Assembly (NCBI GenBank): GCA_000285855.2
Contig: HE978651.1
Location: 2,564,783 to 2,628,782 of the forward strand
Direction of reading: 5' to 3'
From: Ruminococcus sp. JC304
Lineage (GTDB): Bacteria; Bacillota; Clostridia; Lachnospirales; Lachnospiraceae
DNA length: 64,000 nt
How positions within the stretch are numbered: position 1 is the stretch's first letter; the number at the start of each line of letters is the position of its first letter. The notes under the pieces are model-generated. The model was given only the letters and a program-made list of their open reading frames with translations. It ran no database searches and had not been told where the DNA came from. The translations under genes were made by a program, and so were the position numbers. Of this stretch, positions 7,789 to 17,204 are shown in pieces.

Positions 7789-9921
7789 GTGATAACATTG
7801 CAGAATAATACAAATATCCGAGAAAATAACAATCATAAACAACTTCATGAAGCTCCTGTTTCACAGAAACCAACTGGCAGAGGGGGGACGCTTTGCAGGC
7901 AGCTTCTGTCTGTCTTTCATCTTCTTCTCTTCCTTGCTATTTCCGGCCTGATCGTCTATACAGAAGGCGGACCCAGTGCCTTTCTCTCCCTGGGAAAAAG
8001 GAAGCTGGTTATGGTAGCTTTGGCAGGTGTAAGCTTTTTCATTCTGCTGACAGCCGGAGACCGCCTCAGTACCTTTTTGCACAGGACTGGCATCTGCAGA
8101 TGGCTGGAACTGCTGTTGCTGTTGGGTACTCCCCTGGCCATGTTTGCAGTGGTGCAGATCATTGTGCAGCTTACAGAGCTGAGATCCACTGCCTCCACCT
8201 CCTATCTTCGCATTATCAAATACGCAGTCTTTGATATGCCTGTGGGAGATTTTCTGAGAAACCTGGTCATCTATTATTTCATCCTGGTACTTCTGATCCT
8301 GCTGATCAGAAAAATAAACATTGCCTGTATGGTCTATTGCCTTTTTATGGTTCTTCTGGTGCTGGTGAATTATTATGTAACAGAGTTCCGGGGACAGGCC
8401 TTTCTTCTGCTGGATGCCATGGGAATGAGCACTGCCGCTGATGTAGCAGGAAATTACAGACTGGATATTCCCATCTATCTGGGGATCACACTGCTATTTA
8501 CCGTAGATTTCAGTATGCTCCAGCTGCATTTCCAGAGACTTGGTATTCCTCACAGATTGCAGAAAAAAAGCCTTCATATTCTGAGCCAGCTGGTCGTGCT
8601 TGCTGTTTTTGCCCTGGGTTCCCTGTATGCAGTAGTAAATGCAGCCAATGTTTCCTTCTGGAATACCAACCGTTCTTATCGTGACAACGGATATCTGTGC
8701 GCTCTTGTCAGTCAGGTCCGTTACATACACCCTGAGAAACCGGCCGGATACTCTGTTGGCAGAGTACAGGAGATCGGAGAACAGGTTTCAGATTCTACCC
8801 AGAGTAATGTTATAGTTCCTCAGAATATTATTATGATCATGAATGAAAGTCTGACAGACTTTGAAAGCATAGGCCAGGTAAAGGCAGACAGTGAGATTCT
8901 TCCTTTTCTCCACAGTCTCAACAGAAATGTAAAGAAGGGCCAGCTCCATGTACCTACCTTTGGAGGTGGAACTGCCCGTACAGAATATGAGGCTCTCACA
9001 GGAAACAGTATGTATTTTCTGCCTGCCGGAAGTGTTCCCTATCAGCTGTTTGTACATGATCCGGAATCCGGTATGGCCCAGATTCTGAAAACCCAGGGCT
9101 ACACTACCATAGCCGTGCATCCCAACAATGCTTCCAACTGGAACCGTACAAATGTATATGCGGATATGGATTTTGACCAGTTCATAAGCACAGAGAACTG
9201 GGGGAATGACAGCTTTGACAAAATCCGGAATTTTGCCAGCGATGAAACCACCTATGATAAGCTGATCAAGCTGTTTGAGCGTAAGCAGTCCGGCGAAAAG
9301 CTTTTTACCTTCTGTGTGACCATGCAGAATCACGGAGGCTATGGTACTGAGACTCTGAATGGTTATCAGCCGGATGTGAAGCTTCACTACAACCGTGAAT
9401 ATCCACTTGCAGAGACTTATCTGTCTCTTGCCAGAGAATCTGACAGAGCTTTCCAGAAGCTTCTGTCCTATTTTGAAAAGGTGGACGAGCCTACCATGAT
9501 CATTATGTTCGGTGATCACTGGCCAAAGATAGAGAATGGATTTACAGCCAGTGTATTGGGGAAAAAACGCTCCGAGCTCAGCCTGGACGGCACCCAGAAA
9601 ACTTACACCACCCCCTATGTGATCTGGACCAATTATCCCTCAGAAACAATGGAGCAGGACATGAGTTCTAATTACCTGGGAAGCTACGTGCTCTCCCTGG
9701 CCGGAGTAAAGCTCACTCCCTATAATCGTTTCCTGCTGGATCTGAAGGACGAGCTGCCGATCATTGGGATCGGTGCTGTATGTGATACAGAGGGTACCTG
9801 GTATTCCCAGAACAATTTACCAGAAAAATTTCAGAAGCTGGTAAATGAATATCACATTCTGGAATATAACAATCAGTTTGATCAAAAGCATAAAATCACA
9901 GATTACTTCTCTATTGAGTAA
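7789..9921 (+). CDS. LTA synthase / phosphoglycerol transferase family membrane enzyme
   Basis: 710 residues. About five membrane helices lie between residues ~40 and 300, then an extracellular sulfatase-fold domain (~335-640). The LtaS-type metal site and nucleophile are all present: MIMNESLTDF (Glu ~352), GGGTARTEYE (nucleophilic Thr ~394), NHGGYG (His ~513) and FGDHWP (Asp/His ~573). The family transfers glycerol phosphate from phosphatidylglycerol to a lipid or glycan carrier on the outer membrane face; the exact polymer here is unknown. The start is unsure: the frame opens at a GTG (7789) without a visible ribosome site, and no in-frame ATG occurs before the first membrane helix. The gene stands alone and ends in a strong bidirectional terminator. 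Confidence 0.85.
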   Translation: MITLQNNTNIRENNNHKQLHEAPVSQKPTGRGGTLCRQLLSVFHLLLFLAISGLIVYTEGGPSAFLSLGKRKLVMVALAGVSFFILLTAGDRLSTFLHRTGICRWLELLLLLGTPLAMFAVVQIIVQLTELRSTASTSYLRIIKYAVFDMPVGDFLRNLVIYYFILVLLILLIRKINIACMVYCLFMVLLVLVNYYVTEFRGQAFLLLDAMGMSTAADVAGNYRLDIPIYLGITLLFTVDFSMLQLHFQRLGIPHRLQKKSLHILSQLVVLAVFALGSLYAVVNAANVSFWNTNRSYRDNGYLCALVSQVRYIHPEKPAGYSVGRVQEIGEQVSDSTQSNVIVPQNIIMIMNESLTDFESIGQVKADSEILPFLHSLNRNVKKGQLHVPTFGGGTARTEYEALTGNSMYFLPAGSVPYQLFVHDPESGMAQILKTQGYTTIAVHPNNASNWNRTNVYADMDFDQFISTENWGNDSFDKIRNFASDETTYDKLIKLFERKQSGEKLFTFCVTMQNHGGYGTETLNGYQPDVKLHYNREYPLAETYLSLARESDRAFQKLLSYFEKVDEPTMIIMFGDHWPKIENGFTASVLGKKRSELSLDGTQKTYTTPYVIWTNYPSETMEQDMSSNYLGSYVLSLAGVKLTPYNRFLLDLKDELPIIGIGAVCDTEGTWYSQNNLPEKFQKLVNEYHILEYNNQFDQKHKITDYFSIE

Positions 9922-9951
9922 AAAAAAGACCGCAATGAATGCGGTCTTTTT
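9921..9951. terminator. Bidirectional terminator between LTA synthase and PTS genes
   Basis: An AAAAAAGACCGC / GCGGTCTTTTTT stem with a 7-nt loop has A and T tracts on both sides. It serves the convergent genes ending at 9921 (+) and 9979 (-). Confidence 0.9.
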
Positions 9952-9978
9952 TGTAAAAAGGGATTTTTATCTGCTATA

Positions 9979-11445
9979 TTATTTACAGAGCTTTTTAAAC
10001 TCATCAGCTACGAACTGAACTTTCGTGCCGATTACAACCTGAACAGAATTTTTACCAGGTCTGATCACACCGGCAACACCGGCTGATTTGATTTTCTTTT
10101 CATCAACAGCTGTGTAATCTTTGATTTCCAGACGGAGTCTTGTAATGCAGTTATCGATAGATGCAACGTTTTCTTTTCCACCAATACCTTCTAAGATAAT
10201 TTTTGCAACTTCTGTAAAGTTATCATTTGCAAGCTTTACAGTTGTTTCATCTGCATCATCATCTTCTCTTCCAGGAGTCTTCAGATCAAATTTAAGGATT
10301 GCAAATTTAAATACTACATAGAATACGATAAATGCTGCGATTCCCAGAGGAATGATCAGCAATGTTTTCTGTGCTGCCGGCAGAGATGCTGAGAACAGAA
10401 GGTCTGTTGCACCTGCTGAGAATGAGAAGCCTGCACGGAATCCTAATAATACTGTAACAAATGTAAAGATACCATATAATAACGCATAAATAACATAAAG
10501 TCCAGGAGCCAGGAACATGAAACCAAATTCGAACGGCTCTGTAACACCGCAGATAAATGCACAAAGTGCTGCGGAAGCTACCAGACCAATAGCAACTTTT
10601 TTCTTATTGTCCTTTGCACACTGGATCATTGCCAGAGCTGCACCAGGAATACCAAACATCATACATGGGAAGAAACCGGACATATACATTCCAAGGCTCC
10701 AGCTTACATCTGCAGATGTTTCACCTGCCCAGAAATGAGTCAGGTCGCCAAGTCCGATTGTATCAAACCAGAATACATTGTTTAATGCGTGATGCAGACC
10801 TGTAGGAATTAAAAGTCTGTTCAGGAATGCATAGATACCAGCTCCAAGAGCTCCCATTCCGGCAATTGCATTACCGATGGAAATCAGTGCACCGAAGAGG
10901 ATCGGCCATACAAACAGTAACACTACGGATACAAGAATAGATACAACACCTGCGATGATGGCTACACAACGTTTGCCGCTGAAGAAAGAAAGCCAGTCCG
11001 GTAATTTTGTGCTTTTGAATTTGTTGTAACAGCTAGATCCGATCACACCTGCAAGAATACCGATGAACGGGTTGGCAATTTTGTTAAATGCCAGTGTTTT
11101 GTCTGCATTGTCTGCGATAGACGGGAACAGTGTGGTAACAAATCCTGTGCTTAACAGTGTTGTGATCATAAGCCAGGAAGCAAGGGCTGCAAGACCGCCT
11201 GTACCATCGTGGTCATCTGACATACCCACACCTACACCGATTACGAATAACAGTGCCATATTATCGATCAGGGCACCACCGGCTTTTACAAGGAAAATAC
11301 CGATCATCGGACCAATACCGGTGATATCACCACCCTGCATACTTGCAGGGCAAAGTAAATAACCAATACCCATGAGAATACCGCAGATTGGAAGACAAGC
11401 TACCGGTAACATCAGGGCTTTACCTAATTTCTGTAAATACTTCAT
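9979..11445 (-). CDS. PTS glucose/GlcNAc-type transporter, EIICB
   Basis: 488 residues. The membrane EIIC domain (~1-390) has the family start QKLGKALMLPVA and the segment NRLLIPTGLHHALNN, which includes the conserved GLHH sugar-site region. A linker (LKTPGRED) joins it to an EIIB domain (~410-488) with phospho-Cys ~432 in DNCITRLRLE. It takes up a hexose and phosphorylates it, using phosphate passed from EIIA. The EIIA partner is encoded just upstream (11536-12021) and the antiterminator before that, which makes a complete substrate-induced operon. Sequence alone does not separate glucose (PtsG) from N-acetylglucosamine (NagE) specificity. A strong ribosome site (AAGGAGGAAAAAG) is present. 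Confidence 0.88.
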   Translation of the reverse strand: MKYLQKLGKALMLPVACLPICGILMGIGYLLCPASMQGGDITGIGPMIGIFLVKAGGALIDNMALLFVIGVGVGMSDDHDGTGGLAALASWLMITTLLSTGFVTTLFPSIADNADKTLAFNKIANPFIGILAGVIGSSCYNKFKSTKLPDWLSFFSGKRCVAIIAGVVSILVSVVLLFVWPILFGALISIGNAIAGMGALGAGIYAFLNRLLIPTGLHHALNNVFWFDTIGLGDLTHFWAGETSADVSWSLGMYMSGFFPCMMFGIPGAALAMIQCAKDNKKKVAIGLVASAALCAFICGVTEPFEFGFMFLAPGLYVIYALLYGIFTFVTVLLGFRAGFSFSAGATDLLFSASLPAAQKTLLIIPLGIAAFIVFYVVFKFAILKFDLKTPGREDDDADETTVKLANDNFTEVAKIILEGIGGKENVASIDNCITRLRLEIKDYTAVDEKKIKSAGVAGVIRPGKNSVQVVIGTKVQFVADEFKKLCK

Positions 11446-11535
11446 ACTTTTTCCTCCTTAGATAGAATGATTTACTCTTTCAAATCCCCTTTTATTTATT
11501 TTTACCCGGACACCTCCGGGAAAAATACATGATTC

Positions 11536-12021
11536 TTATTTTGTGATCACAATCACATCATCACCAGGCTGTACCTCTTTGTTATCCATCCCACGGACAT
11601 CTCCATAGTCATCTGTATTACAGATAACAACAAGTGTACTGGTATCATATCCTGCAGCTTTGACCTTGTCCAGATCCACTTCCAGAACCAGATCTCCCTT
11701 CTTTACTGCATCCCCGGAATGTACATGACCTGTAAATCCGTCACCGTCCATTTTGACAGTATCCAGACCCACATGGACCAGAATCTCCACACCATCAGCT
11801 GTAGAAAGACTGAATGCATGAAGGGTATCAAACAGTGTTTCAATGGTTCCGTCTGCAGGTGCATAAATTTTTCCCTCTGACGGAAGGATTGCCGCACCCT
11901 TTCCCAGCATCCCCTCACTGAAAGTCGGATCATTTACGCTGGAAAGAGGAACTGTTTTCCCCTTCACCGGAGATCCGATGATCAGTCCAGATGTCTTTTT
12001 CTTCTTAAAAAAATCAAACAT
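11536..12021 (-). CDS. PTS EIIA component, glucose type
   Basis: 161 residues, the usual length for a free glucose-type EIIA (Crr-like). The two active-site histidines are visible in TLHAFSLST and LVHVGLDTVKMDG; the second is the one phosphorylated by HPr. The N-terminal lead FFKKKKTSG resembles soluble Crr proteins. It is cytoplasmic and passes phosphate to the EIIB domain of the next gene, 90 bp downstream. In Gram-positives this protein is a transport component rather than the main catabolite signal. The ribosome site AAGGAGGC is present. Confidence 0.9.
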   Translation of the reverse strand: MFDFFKKKKTSGLIIGSPVKGKTVPLSSVNDPTFSEGMLGKGAAILPSEGKIYAPADGTIETLFDTLHAFSLSTADGVEILVHVGLDTVKMDGDGFTGHVHSGDAVKKGDLVLEVDLDKVKAAGYDTSTLVVICNTDDYGDVRGMDNKEVQPGDDVIVITK

Positions 12022-12066
12022 GTTTAAAAGCCTCCTTGTTTTTTACATTTATAATTTTATGATATC

Positions 12067-12256
12067 AGGGTCAAAAGGTCAAAAAGTCGTTCGTGCTTGC
12101 ACGATAAGACTTTTGAACTTGGGACCCGCCAAACATGAGAAAGTAGCGATTTACGTAGTAAATCAGCGAATTTCGAATGTTTGAGAATTGCGGGAGCTGC
12201 TTTGCAGCGGAGCAATTCGTAGATATCAAGTTAGGGGCAAAATGCCTTTTGACCCT
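12067..12256 (-). repeat. Three-hairpin intergenic element framed by 12-bp inverted repeats
   Basis: The 244-bp gap between the antiterminator and EIIA genes holds AGGGTCAAAAGG at its left and CCTTTTGACCCT at its right. Inside are three hairpins: one around TCGTGC-TT-GCACGA flanked by AAAAGTC/GACTTTT; one nested around GATTTAC-GTA-GTAAATC with outer CAAACAT/ATGTTTG; and one around GAATTGC/GCAATTC with inner GCTGC/GCAGC. It has no coding potential and no T tract, so it is not a plain terminator. It resembles an interspersed palindromic repeat unit and may act as an mRNA processing or stability element inside the operon. Confidence 0.55.
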
Positions 12257-12265
12257 AACATCATT

Positions 12266-13111
12266 TTATAAATCTATAGTACTAACTCTGCGGATATGCA
12301 CAGACAGATACATGATTTCTTCCTCAGATAATCTGCTGCCGGTTGCCTGCATAATATATTCTGCAACCTTTACACTGCATTCATATTCCCTGGGGTATTT
12401 CCGCTGCATCATCAGGGACAGCTCTCTGTCCTCACTGGAAAGCAGTTCTTTCCGGTAGATCCGCTGTATCAAAAACTTGATATGTGTCACAAAACGTTCA
12501 TAATGTAAGGATGATTCATCTAACAGTATTCCCAGATCATGTTCTACAATATCCACGATTGCCTGCATCTGATCCGGAAATTTCACCGCATCCCGGATAT
12601 CTGTACCATATTCTGCATTTACGAAATGAAGGGCAATAAATCCTGCTTCATCCTCCGGCAAGAGAATACCAAGTCTGTCCTGGATCAACTCTAACGCATA
12701 AATTCCTAATTGGAATTCCTGAGGATAAAAGCGCTTAATCTCCCACAATAATGCATTCTGGGGTTCAATTCCCTGACTCACTCTTTCAATTGCAAAATTA
12801 ATATGATCCGTCAGCGTCACATAAATGCTCTGATTCAGTTTTAATTTCAGATGATCCTTTGCATGAGAGATGATCTCGTCTGAAATCCTCACTCGTTCCA
12901 ACGGCATATTGGCCAACAGCTCCTTGAACTGTTCCGTCAGTGTCCGGCTTTTAATGCGAAAGATTTTACTGATCTGGTCAGCAGGAACCACTTCTCCCTG
13001 TTTCTTTTTAAAACCGATCCCACGTCCCATCACAATTACTTCTGCACCGGATTTCTCATATGCCGAGATAATATTGTTATTGATCACTTTTTCAATTATA
13101 ATATGATCCAT
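12266..13111 (-). CDS. BglG/LicT-family transcription antiterminator
   Basis: 281 residues from the ATG at 13111, which follows the ribosome site AAAGGAAAG; an earlier GTG/ATG extension is less likely. It has an N-terminal RNA-binding CAT domain (~1-55, starting DHIIIEKVINNNII) and two PTS-regulation domains. The four regulatory histidines are visible: LTDHINFAIE and FIALHFVNA in PRD1, VTHIKFLIQ and LSVHIRRV in PRD2. Proteins of this family bind the RAT hairpin in the nascent leader and block termination; the EII proteins control them by phosphorylation. The target is present just upstream of this gene (13212-13239), so the protein controls its own operon, including the EIIA and EIICB genes. 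Confidence 0.92.
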   Translation of the reverse strand: MDHIIIEKVINNNIISAYEKSGAEVIVMGRGIGFKKKQGEVVPADQISKIFRIKSRTLTEQFKELLANMPLERVRISDEIISHAKDHLKLKLNQSIYVTLTDHINFAIERVSQGIEPQNALLWEIKRFYPQEFQLGIYALELIQDRLGILLPEDEAGFIALHFVNAEYGTDIRDAVKFPDQMQAIVDIVEHDLGILLDESSLHYERFVTHIKFLIQRIYRKELLSSEDRELSLMMQRKYPREYECSVKVAEYIMQATGSRLSEEEIMYLSVHIRRVSTIDL

Positions 13112-13159
13112 GTCTTTCCTTTTCCAAACCATATGTTGCTTGACAGTGATGTACTAGTT

Positions 13160-13239
13160 CCCTATAAAAAAAACCAGAATTTATAGACTGATTGCCTCAG
13201 CCATAGATTCTGGTTTTGCCTGCCAAACAGTAACAATCC
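13160..13239 (-). promoter_or_regulatory. RAT antiterminator overlapping an intrinsic terminator
   Basis: On the minus strand, GGATTGTTACTG and GCAGGCAAAACC (13212-13239) match the LicT/SacY-type RAT sequence. The RAT end overlaps the AACCAGAAT arm (13207-13215) of a hairpin whose other arm is ATTCTGGTT (13172-13180), followed by eight Ts. The two folds are mutually exclusive, the classic antitermination switch. Confidence 0.92.
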
Positions 13240-13262
13240 GTGTGTTTTCAATTGATAAAATC

Positions 13263-13292
13263 ATTATCAACAAAGTTACAAAAATACGTCAA
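13263..13292 (-). promoter_or_regulatory. Promoter of the PTS operon
   Basis: TTGACG (-35, 13287-13292) and GATAAT (-10, 13263-13268) with an 18-bp spacer, about 24 bp before the RAT. The stretch 13293-13418 holds nothing else recognisable. Confidence 0.6.
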
Positions 13293-13418
13293 CCCACTTT
13301 TTTATTTTGTTAAAAATCGCTATTGTATTTCCGTTCTTCTTTGCGTTTTATCTGATATTTCCACATTTTATCCTGTATTTTTGTATTTCTTCTTTCCTGC
13401 AATAAAGCGACAAATCGT

Positions 13419-16400
13419 TTATTCCACACTTTTCAGGGATTCTACCATATCGATCTTCTTTAATTTCTGATGCATAAACAGATTTACGATCATGGAGAAT
13501 CCAATTGTCAGCAGTCCGCAGTACAGGAAACTGACAGGATTAATATTTCTTCCAAACATAACTGCATCCACTTCCACAGTACGGATAATATACCTGTGCA
13601 AAAAGATTCCGAATACAGCCCCTGCCAGCACGCCTATGAAGGTAAGGATAACATTCTCCCTGTACACATAGGCAGAAACTTCAGTATCATAGAATCCCAG
13701 TACTTTCAAAGTTGCCAGTTCTCTCTGGCGCTCCGTGATATTGACATTGTTCAGATTATACAGAACCACGAAAGCAAGCATTCCTGCAGAAATGATCAGC
13801 ACTATAATTACCGTATCCAATGCCCCCAGCATTCTGTGAAGCTGAGCCTCCAGACTGCTGGTGTAGCTGATGCTTAACGCAGCCGGATACTTCAATATCT
13901 CATTTCCCACCTCAGATTCTGATTCTTTATATTCCTCTTTTACCGTGAATACAGTTGCAGAATAGTCAGGCTTTTCCCCGAAGGTCTGTTCATAGATATT
14001 TCCTGTCATATAAATATAATGTCCCATGTAATTCTCTGTCACTGCTGCGATCTTTGTCTCATAATTTTTCCCATCTTTTGTGATGGTCATGGTATCCCCC
14101 ACTTTCAGTCCTGTCAGGGTTGCCGTCTTCTCACTGATTACTGTACCTGCATCTGTCAGCTTATATTTCTCTTTTGTCTTTCTGTCTTGAAGAGTTACAT
14201 CCTTATTAAAGGTCTCAAGATTCTCAGGCACATACACATATACGCTGATATTGGATTTATTTCTGGGAACACTCATCTTGGTAAACTGGACATGGGTATA
14301 TCTCTCAATCTGGCTGTTACTTTTCAGAAACTCATCCAGCTCCTGTCTCTCCTTATCTGTGGCATCCTCATCATCAATGATCGTTCCTGTATAATGCTGA
14401 AGCTCCTGATACTGTCGTCTGGCAATATCCAAAATGGAATCCCTGAGTCCAAAGCCTACCAGCATCAGCGCCATACTTCCTGAAATACCGAAAATCGTCA
14501 TAAAGAAACGTTTTTTATATCGGAAAAGGTTTCTCAGAGTAGATTTCCATGTAAAATTCAGATGCTTCCAAAAAATGGGGATTCGTTCCAGCAGGATTCT
14601 CTTACCCTCTTTGGGAGCAGGGGGACGCATCAGTGATGCCGGAGTTTCCGCCAGTGCTCTGTAGCAGGAGAAAATGGTGGCTCCGACGGTACACACCGTT
14701 GCCGCACCTGCTGCGATCATTGCAAATTTAAATTCATAACGGATCTGGATATTGTTCATCATTCCCTTGTACATAATGCCATACCCGTTAATAATAACCA
14801 AAGGCAGGATCTTCTCTCCGATCAGGATTCCCAGAATACTGCCTCCCACTGTGGCAAGAAAGGCATACAGCAGATATTTGGATGCAATCGCATACTTGCC
14901 GTATCCCAGAGCCTTCATTGTACCAATCTGGGTTCTCTGTTCCTCCACCATTCGTGTCATGGTAGTCAGACTTACCAGTGCAGCCACCAGGAAAAAGATA
15001 ACAGGGAAAACCTGTCCGATACTTCTCATTCTGTCTGCATTATCCCCATAATCTGAATATTCCGGCAGATCATTGCGGTCCGTTACCATCCATTCCGGCA
15101 TACTGATATCATCGATCTCATCCTGGGCATCCTGTATTTTCTTCTCACCGTCTGCGATCTCTTTCTCTGCATCCTTCTTGCCGTCTTCGTATTCCTTTTT
15201 ACCTTCTTCCAGGTCTTTTTCTGCTTTCTTGATGTCCTTTCTGGAATCCTTCAGCTTCTGCTCATTCTCAGTGATTTCCTTCTCGCCATCTCGGAGCTTC
15301 TGTTCATTCTCGGCAATCTCTCGCTCGCCGGAAGCAAGCTTCCCTTCATTCTCCTGAATCTGTGCTTCTCCTGAATCAAGTTCTGCTTCCTTCTCCTCTA
15401 ACTGAGCCTGGCTGGAATTTAGTTTTGCTTTTGCAGCATCGATCTGTTCCTGTGCTGACTCAAGCTGGGCTTCTTTTTCCTGAATCTCTTTTCTGGCTGG
15501 CTCCAGCTTCTTCTCCTGGTCCTGCACTTCTTTCCATCCTGCATCAATCTTTGCCTGGGCATCGGGAAGTGCTGCTTCCTGCTGGTTCAACTCTGCTTCT
15601 TTCGCATCAAGCTGAGCCAGTCCGCTCTCCACCTGGCTTAAACCACTCTCCAGTTCACTTCTTGCTGCTGCGATCTGGTTTCTGGCTGCTTCCAGCTGGG
15701 CTGCCTGACTGTCCACCTGCTCCTGATAAGCGGAAACCTGTGCTGCCAGAGCTGCCAGGTCTTCCTCGGAATATGTGCCTGAAGCTTGTGCCTGCTCATA
15801 CTGTGCCTGCAATGCTGCAAGCTGACTTCTGGCACTCTCAAGCTGAGCCTCTCCCTCTGCAAGTCCGGCCTCCTGCTGCTCAATCTGGGCCAGTCCCTGA
15901 TTACAGCTTTCCTTTTTGGCATTTAAGTCCTGTCTGGTTGCTGCAATCTGCTCTCTGCCTGACTGGATCTGCGCCTTTCCATTGTCAAGTTCCTGCTGGC
16001 TCTGGGTAAGCTGCGTCTTTGCATCCGCAATCTGCTTCTCACCGGCGCTTAGCTGATTCTTGCCATCCTCAAGCTGAGCCCTTCCGTTATCAAGCTTTGC
16101 CTGGTTTTCGGAAACCTCCGCCCATCCGGCATTCAACTGTTCCTTTGCAGATGCAATCTGCTCTCTGCCACTGGCAATCTGCTCTTTCCCACTGGCAAGC
16201 TGGGATCTGCCATCCTCTAATTCCCTCTTTGCGTCTGCAAGCTGGGCTTTTCCGTCCTCCAGCTCCTTTTTTGCATCTGCAAGCTTTTTCTTGCCATCCT
16301 TATATTCCTTCTTGCCATCTTTTAACTTCTTTTCGCCGTCCTCCAATTCTTTTCTGGCATCCGCAAGCTTCTCATCAGCCTCCTTCTTGCCGTCTTCAAG

Positions 16401-17195
16401 TTCCTGTCTGGCATCTGCAAGCTTGTCATTAGCTTCCTCTACAATCTCATCATATCTGACCTGGCACCGTTCTGCCTCAATCCCCTCCACTTGCTCCTGC
16501 ACTCTTTCTATCAGGGAATCATAAGCATCTGTATAGCTGATCAGATCCTGTGCCCCATGGGCCTGCACATAAATCTGTGTATAAACCTCCTGGTCAAAAT
16601 CCTCAGGAAGCACATAGGCAAATCCATTAACCTCACCGGAACCCAGAGTGGAATTTCCCCGATTATAGGATATGTAGAGAGGACTCTCGCCCAAACCCAC
16701 AACTGTGTAATCTGTCTTTTTCAGCAGTTCGCTGTCTCCGCCCTGTTTCAGAGTAATCTGATCACCCACCTTATATCCATTGCTCTCAGCAAAAATACAG
16801 TCAAGGAAAATCTCTCCGCTTTTTTCCGGAGCTTTTCCCTCTGTCACTGAGATCCGGTTCATGGTTTGATTCACAGCTTCCACATGGAGTACCTTCTGCT
16901 GCTCGCCTTCTCCACACATTACATCTGTCCCATAGGCACCCTCTGCATTCTCTACTCCGTCCACCTGCTTAATGGCAGCTACATCCTCCTCCGTCAGTCC
17001 CATAGTTCCCACTACTTTGATATCCATAAGATTGGTTTCATCATAATAGGCATCACCTGAGAAGCGCATATCCGGTGACGAGGCCTGTATCCCGGAGAAA
17101 AACGCAACTCCCAGAGCAACAATCATAAATATGGAAATAAATCTGGCCTTACTTTTGCGTATCTCCATCCAGAAATCTTTATGCATTGCTTTCAT
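13419..17195 (-). CDS. FtsX-type ABC permease with a very long coiled-coil insert
   Basis: About 1258 residues from the ATG at 17195, which has GGTAGGTGA as ribosome site; upstream GTG/ATG codons abut the previous stop. After one N-terminal membrane helix (~15-40) comes an extracellular domain to ~220. A huge Ala/Gln/Glu/Lys-rich coiled coil (~225-730) follows, built on a recurring L.DG heptad-like unit (ELEDGKKE, QLADAKRE). Two FtsX permease blocks follow (~735-870 and ~1120-1258, signatures ALVSLTTMTRMVEEQRTQIG and ERQRELATLKVLG), separated by a second extracellular domain. It pairs with the ATPase encoded 9 bp upstream. MacB/FtsX-like pairs do mechanical or export work at the envelope; the coil could span the wall. 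Substrate unknown. Confidence 0.85.
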   Translation of the reverse strand: MKAMHKDFWMEIRKSKARFISIFMIVALGVAFFSGIQASSPDMRFSGDAYYDETNLMDIKVVGTMGLTEEDVAAIKQVDGVENAEGAYGTDVMCGEGEQQKVLHVEAVNQTMNRISVTEGKAPEKSGEIFLDCIFAESNGYKVGDQITLKQGGDSELLKKTDYTVVGLGESPLYISYNRGNSTLGSGEVNGFAYVLPEDFDQEVYTQIYVQAHGAQDLISYTDAYDSLIERVQEQVEGIEAERCQVRYDEIVEEANDKLADARQELEDGKKEADEKLADARKELEDGEKKLKDGKKEYKDGKKKLADAKKELEDGKAQLADAKRELEDGRSQLASGKEQIASGREQIASAKEQLNAGWAEVSENQAKLDNGRAQLEDGKNQLSAGEKQIADAKTQLTQSQQELDNGKAQIQSGREQIAATRQDLNAKKESCNQGLAQIEQQEAGLAEGEAQLESARSQLAALQAQYEQAQASGTYSEEDLAALAAQVSAYQEQVDSQAAQLEAARNQIAAARSELESGLSQVESGLAQLDAKEAELNQQEAALPDAQAKIDAGWKEVQDQEKKLEPARKEIQEKEAQLESAQEQIDAAKAKLNSSQAQLEEKEAELDSGEAQIQENEGKLASGEREIAENEQKLRDGEKEITENEQKLKDSRKDIKKAEKDLEEGKKEYEDGKKDAEKEIADGEKKIQDAQDEIDDISMPEWMVTDRNDLPEYSDYGDNADRMRSIGQVFPVIFFLVAALVSLTTMTRMVEEQRTQIGTMKALGYGKYAIASKYLLYAFLATVGGSILGILIGEKILPLVIINGYGIMYKGMMNNIQIRYEFKFAMIAAGAATVCTVGATIFSCYRALAETPASLMRPPAPKEGKRILLERIPIFWKHLNFTWKSTLRNLFRYKKRFFMTIFGISGSMALMLVGFGLRDSILDIARRQYQELQHYTGTIIDDEDATDKERQELDEFLKSNSQIERYTHVQFTKMSVPRNKSNISVYVYVPENLETFNKDVTLQDRKTKEKYKLTDAGTVISEKTATLTGLKVGDTMTITKDGKNYETKIAAVTENYMGHYIYMTGNIYEQTFGEKPDYSATVFTVKEEYKESESEVGNEILKYPAALSISYTSSLEAQLHRMLGALDTVIIVLIISAGMLAFVVLYNLNNVNITERQRELATLKVLGFYDTEVSAYVYRENVILTFIGVLAGAVFGIFLHRYIIRTVEVDAVMFGRNINPVSFLYCGLLTIGFSMIVNLFMHQKLKKIDMVESLKSVE

Positions 17196-17204
17196 ACTCA
17201 TCAC

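Noticed and set aside
15362-16432. Long plus-strand ORFs rich in Leu, Pro and His opposite the coiled coil
   Set aside because: They are antisense shadows created by the repeated coiled-coil codons of the FtsX-type permease.
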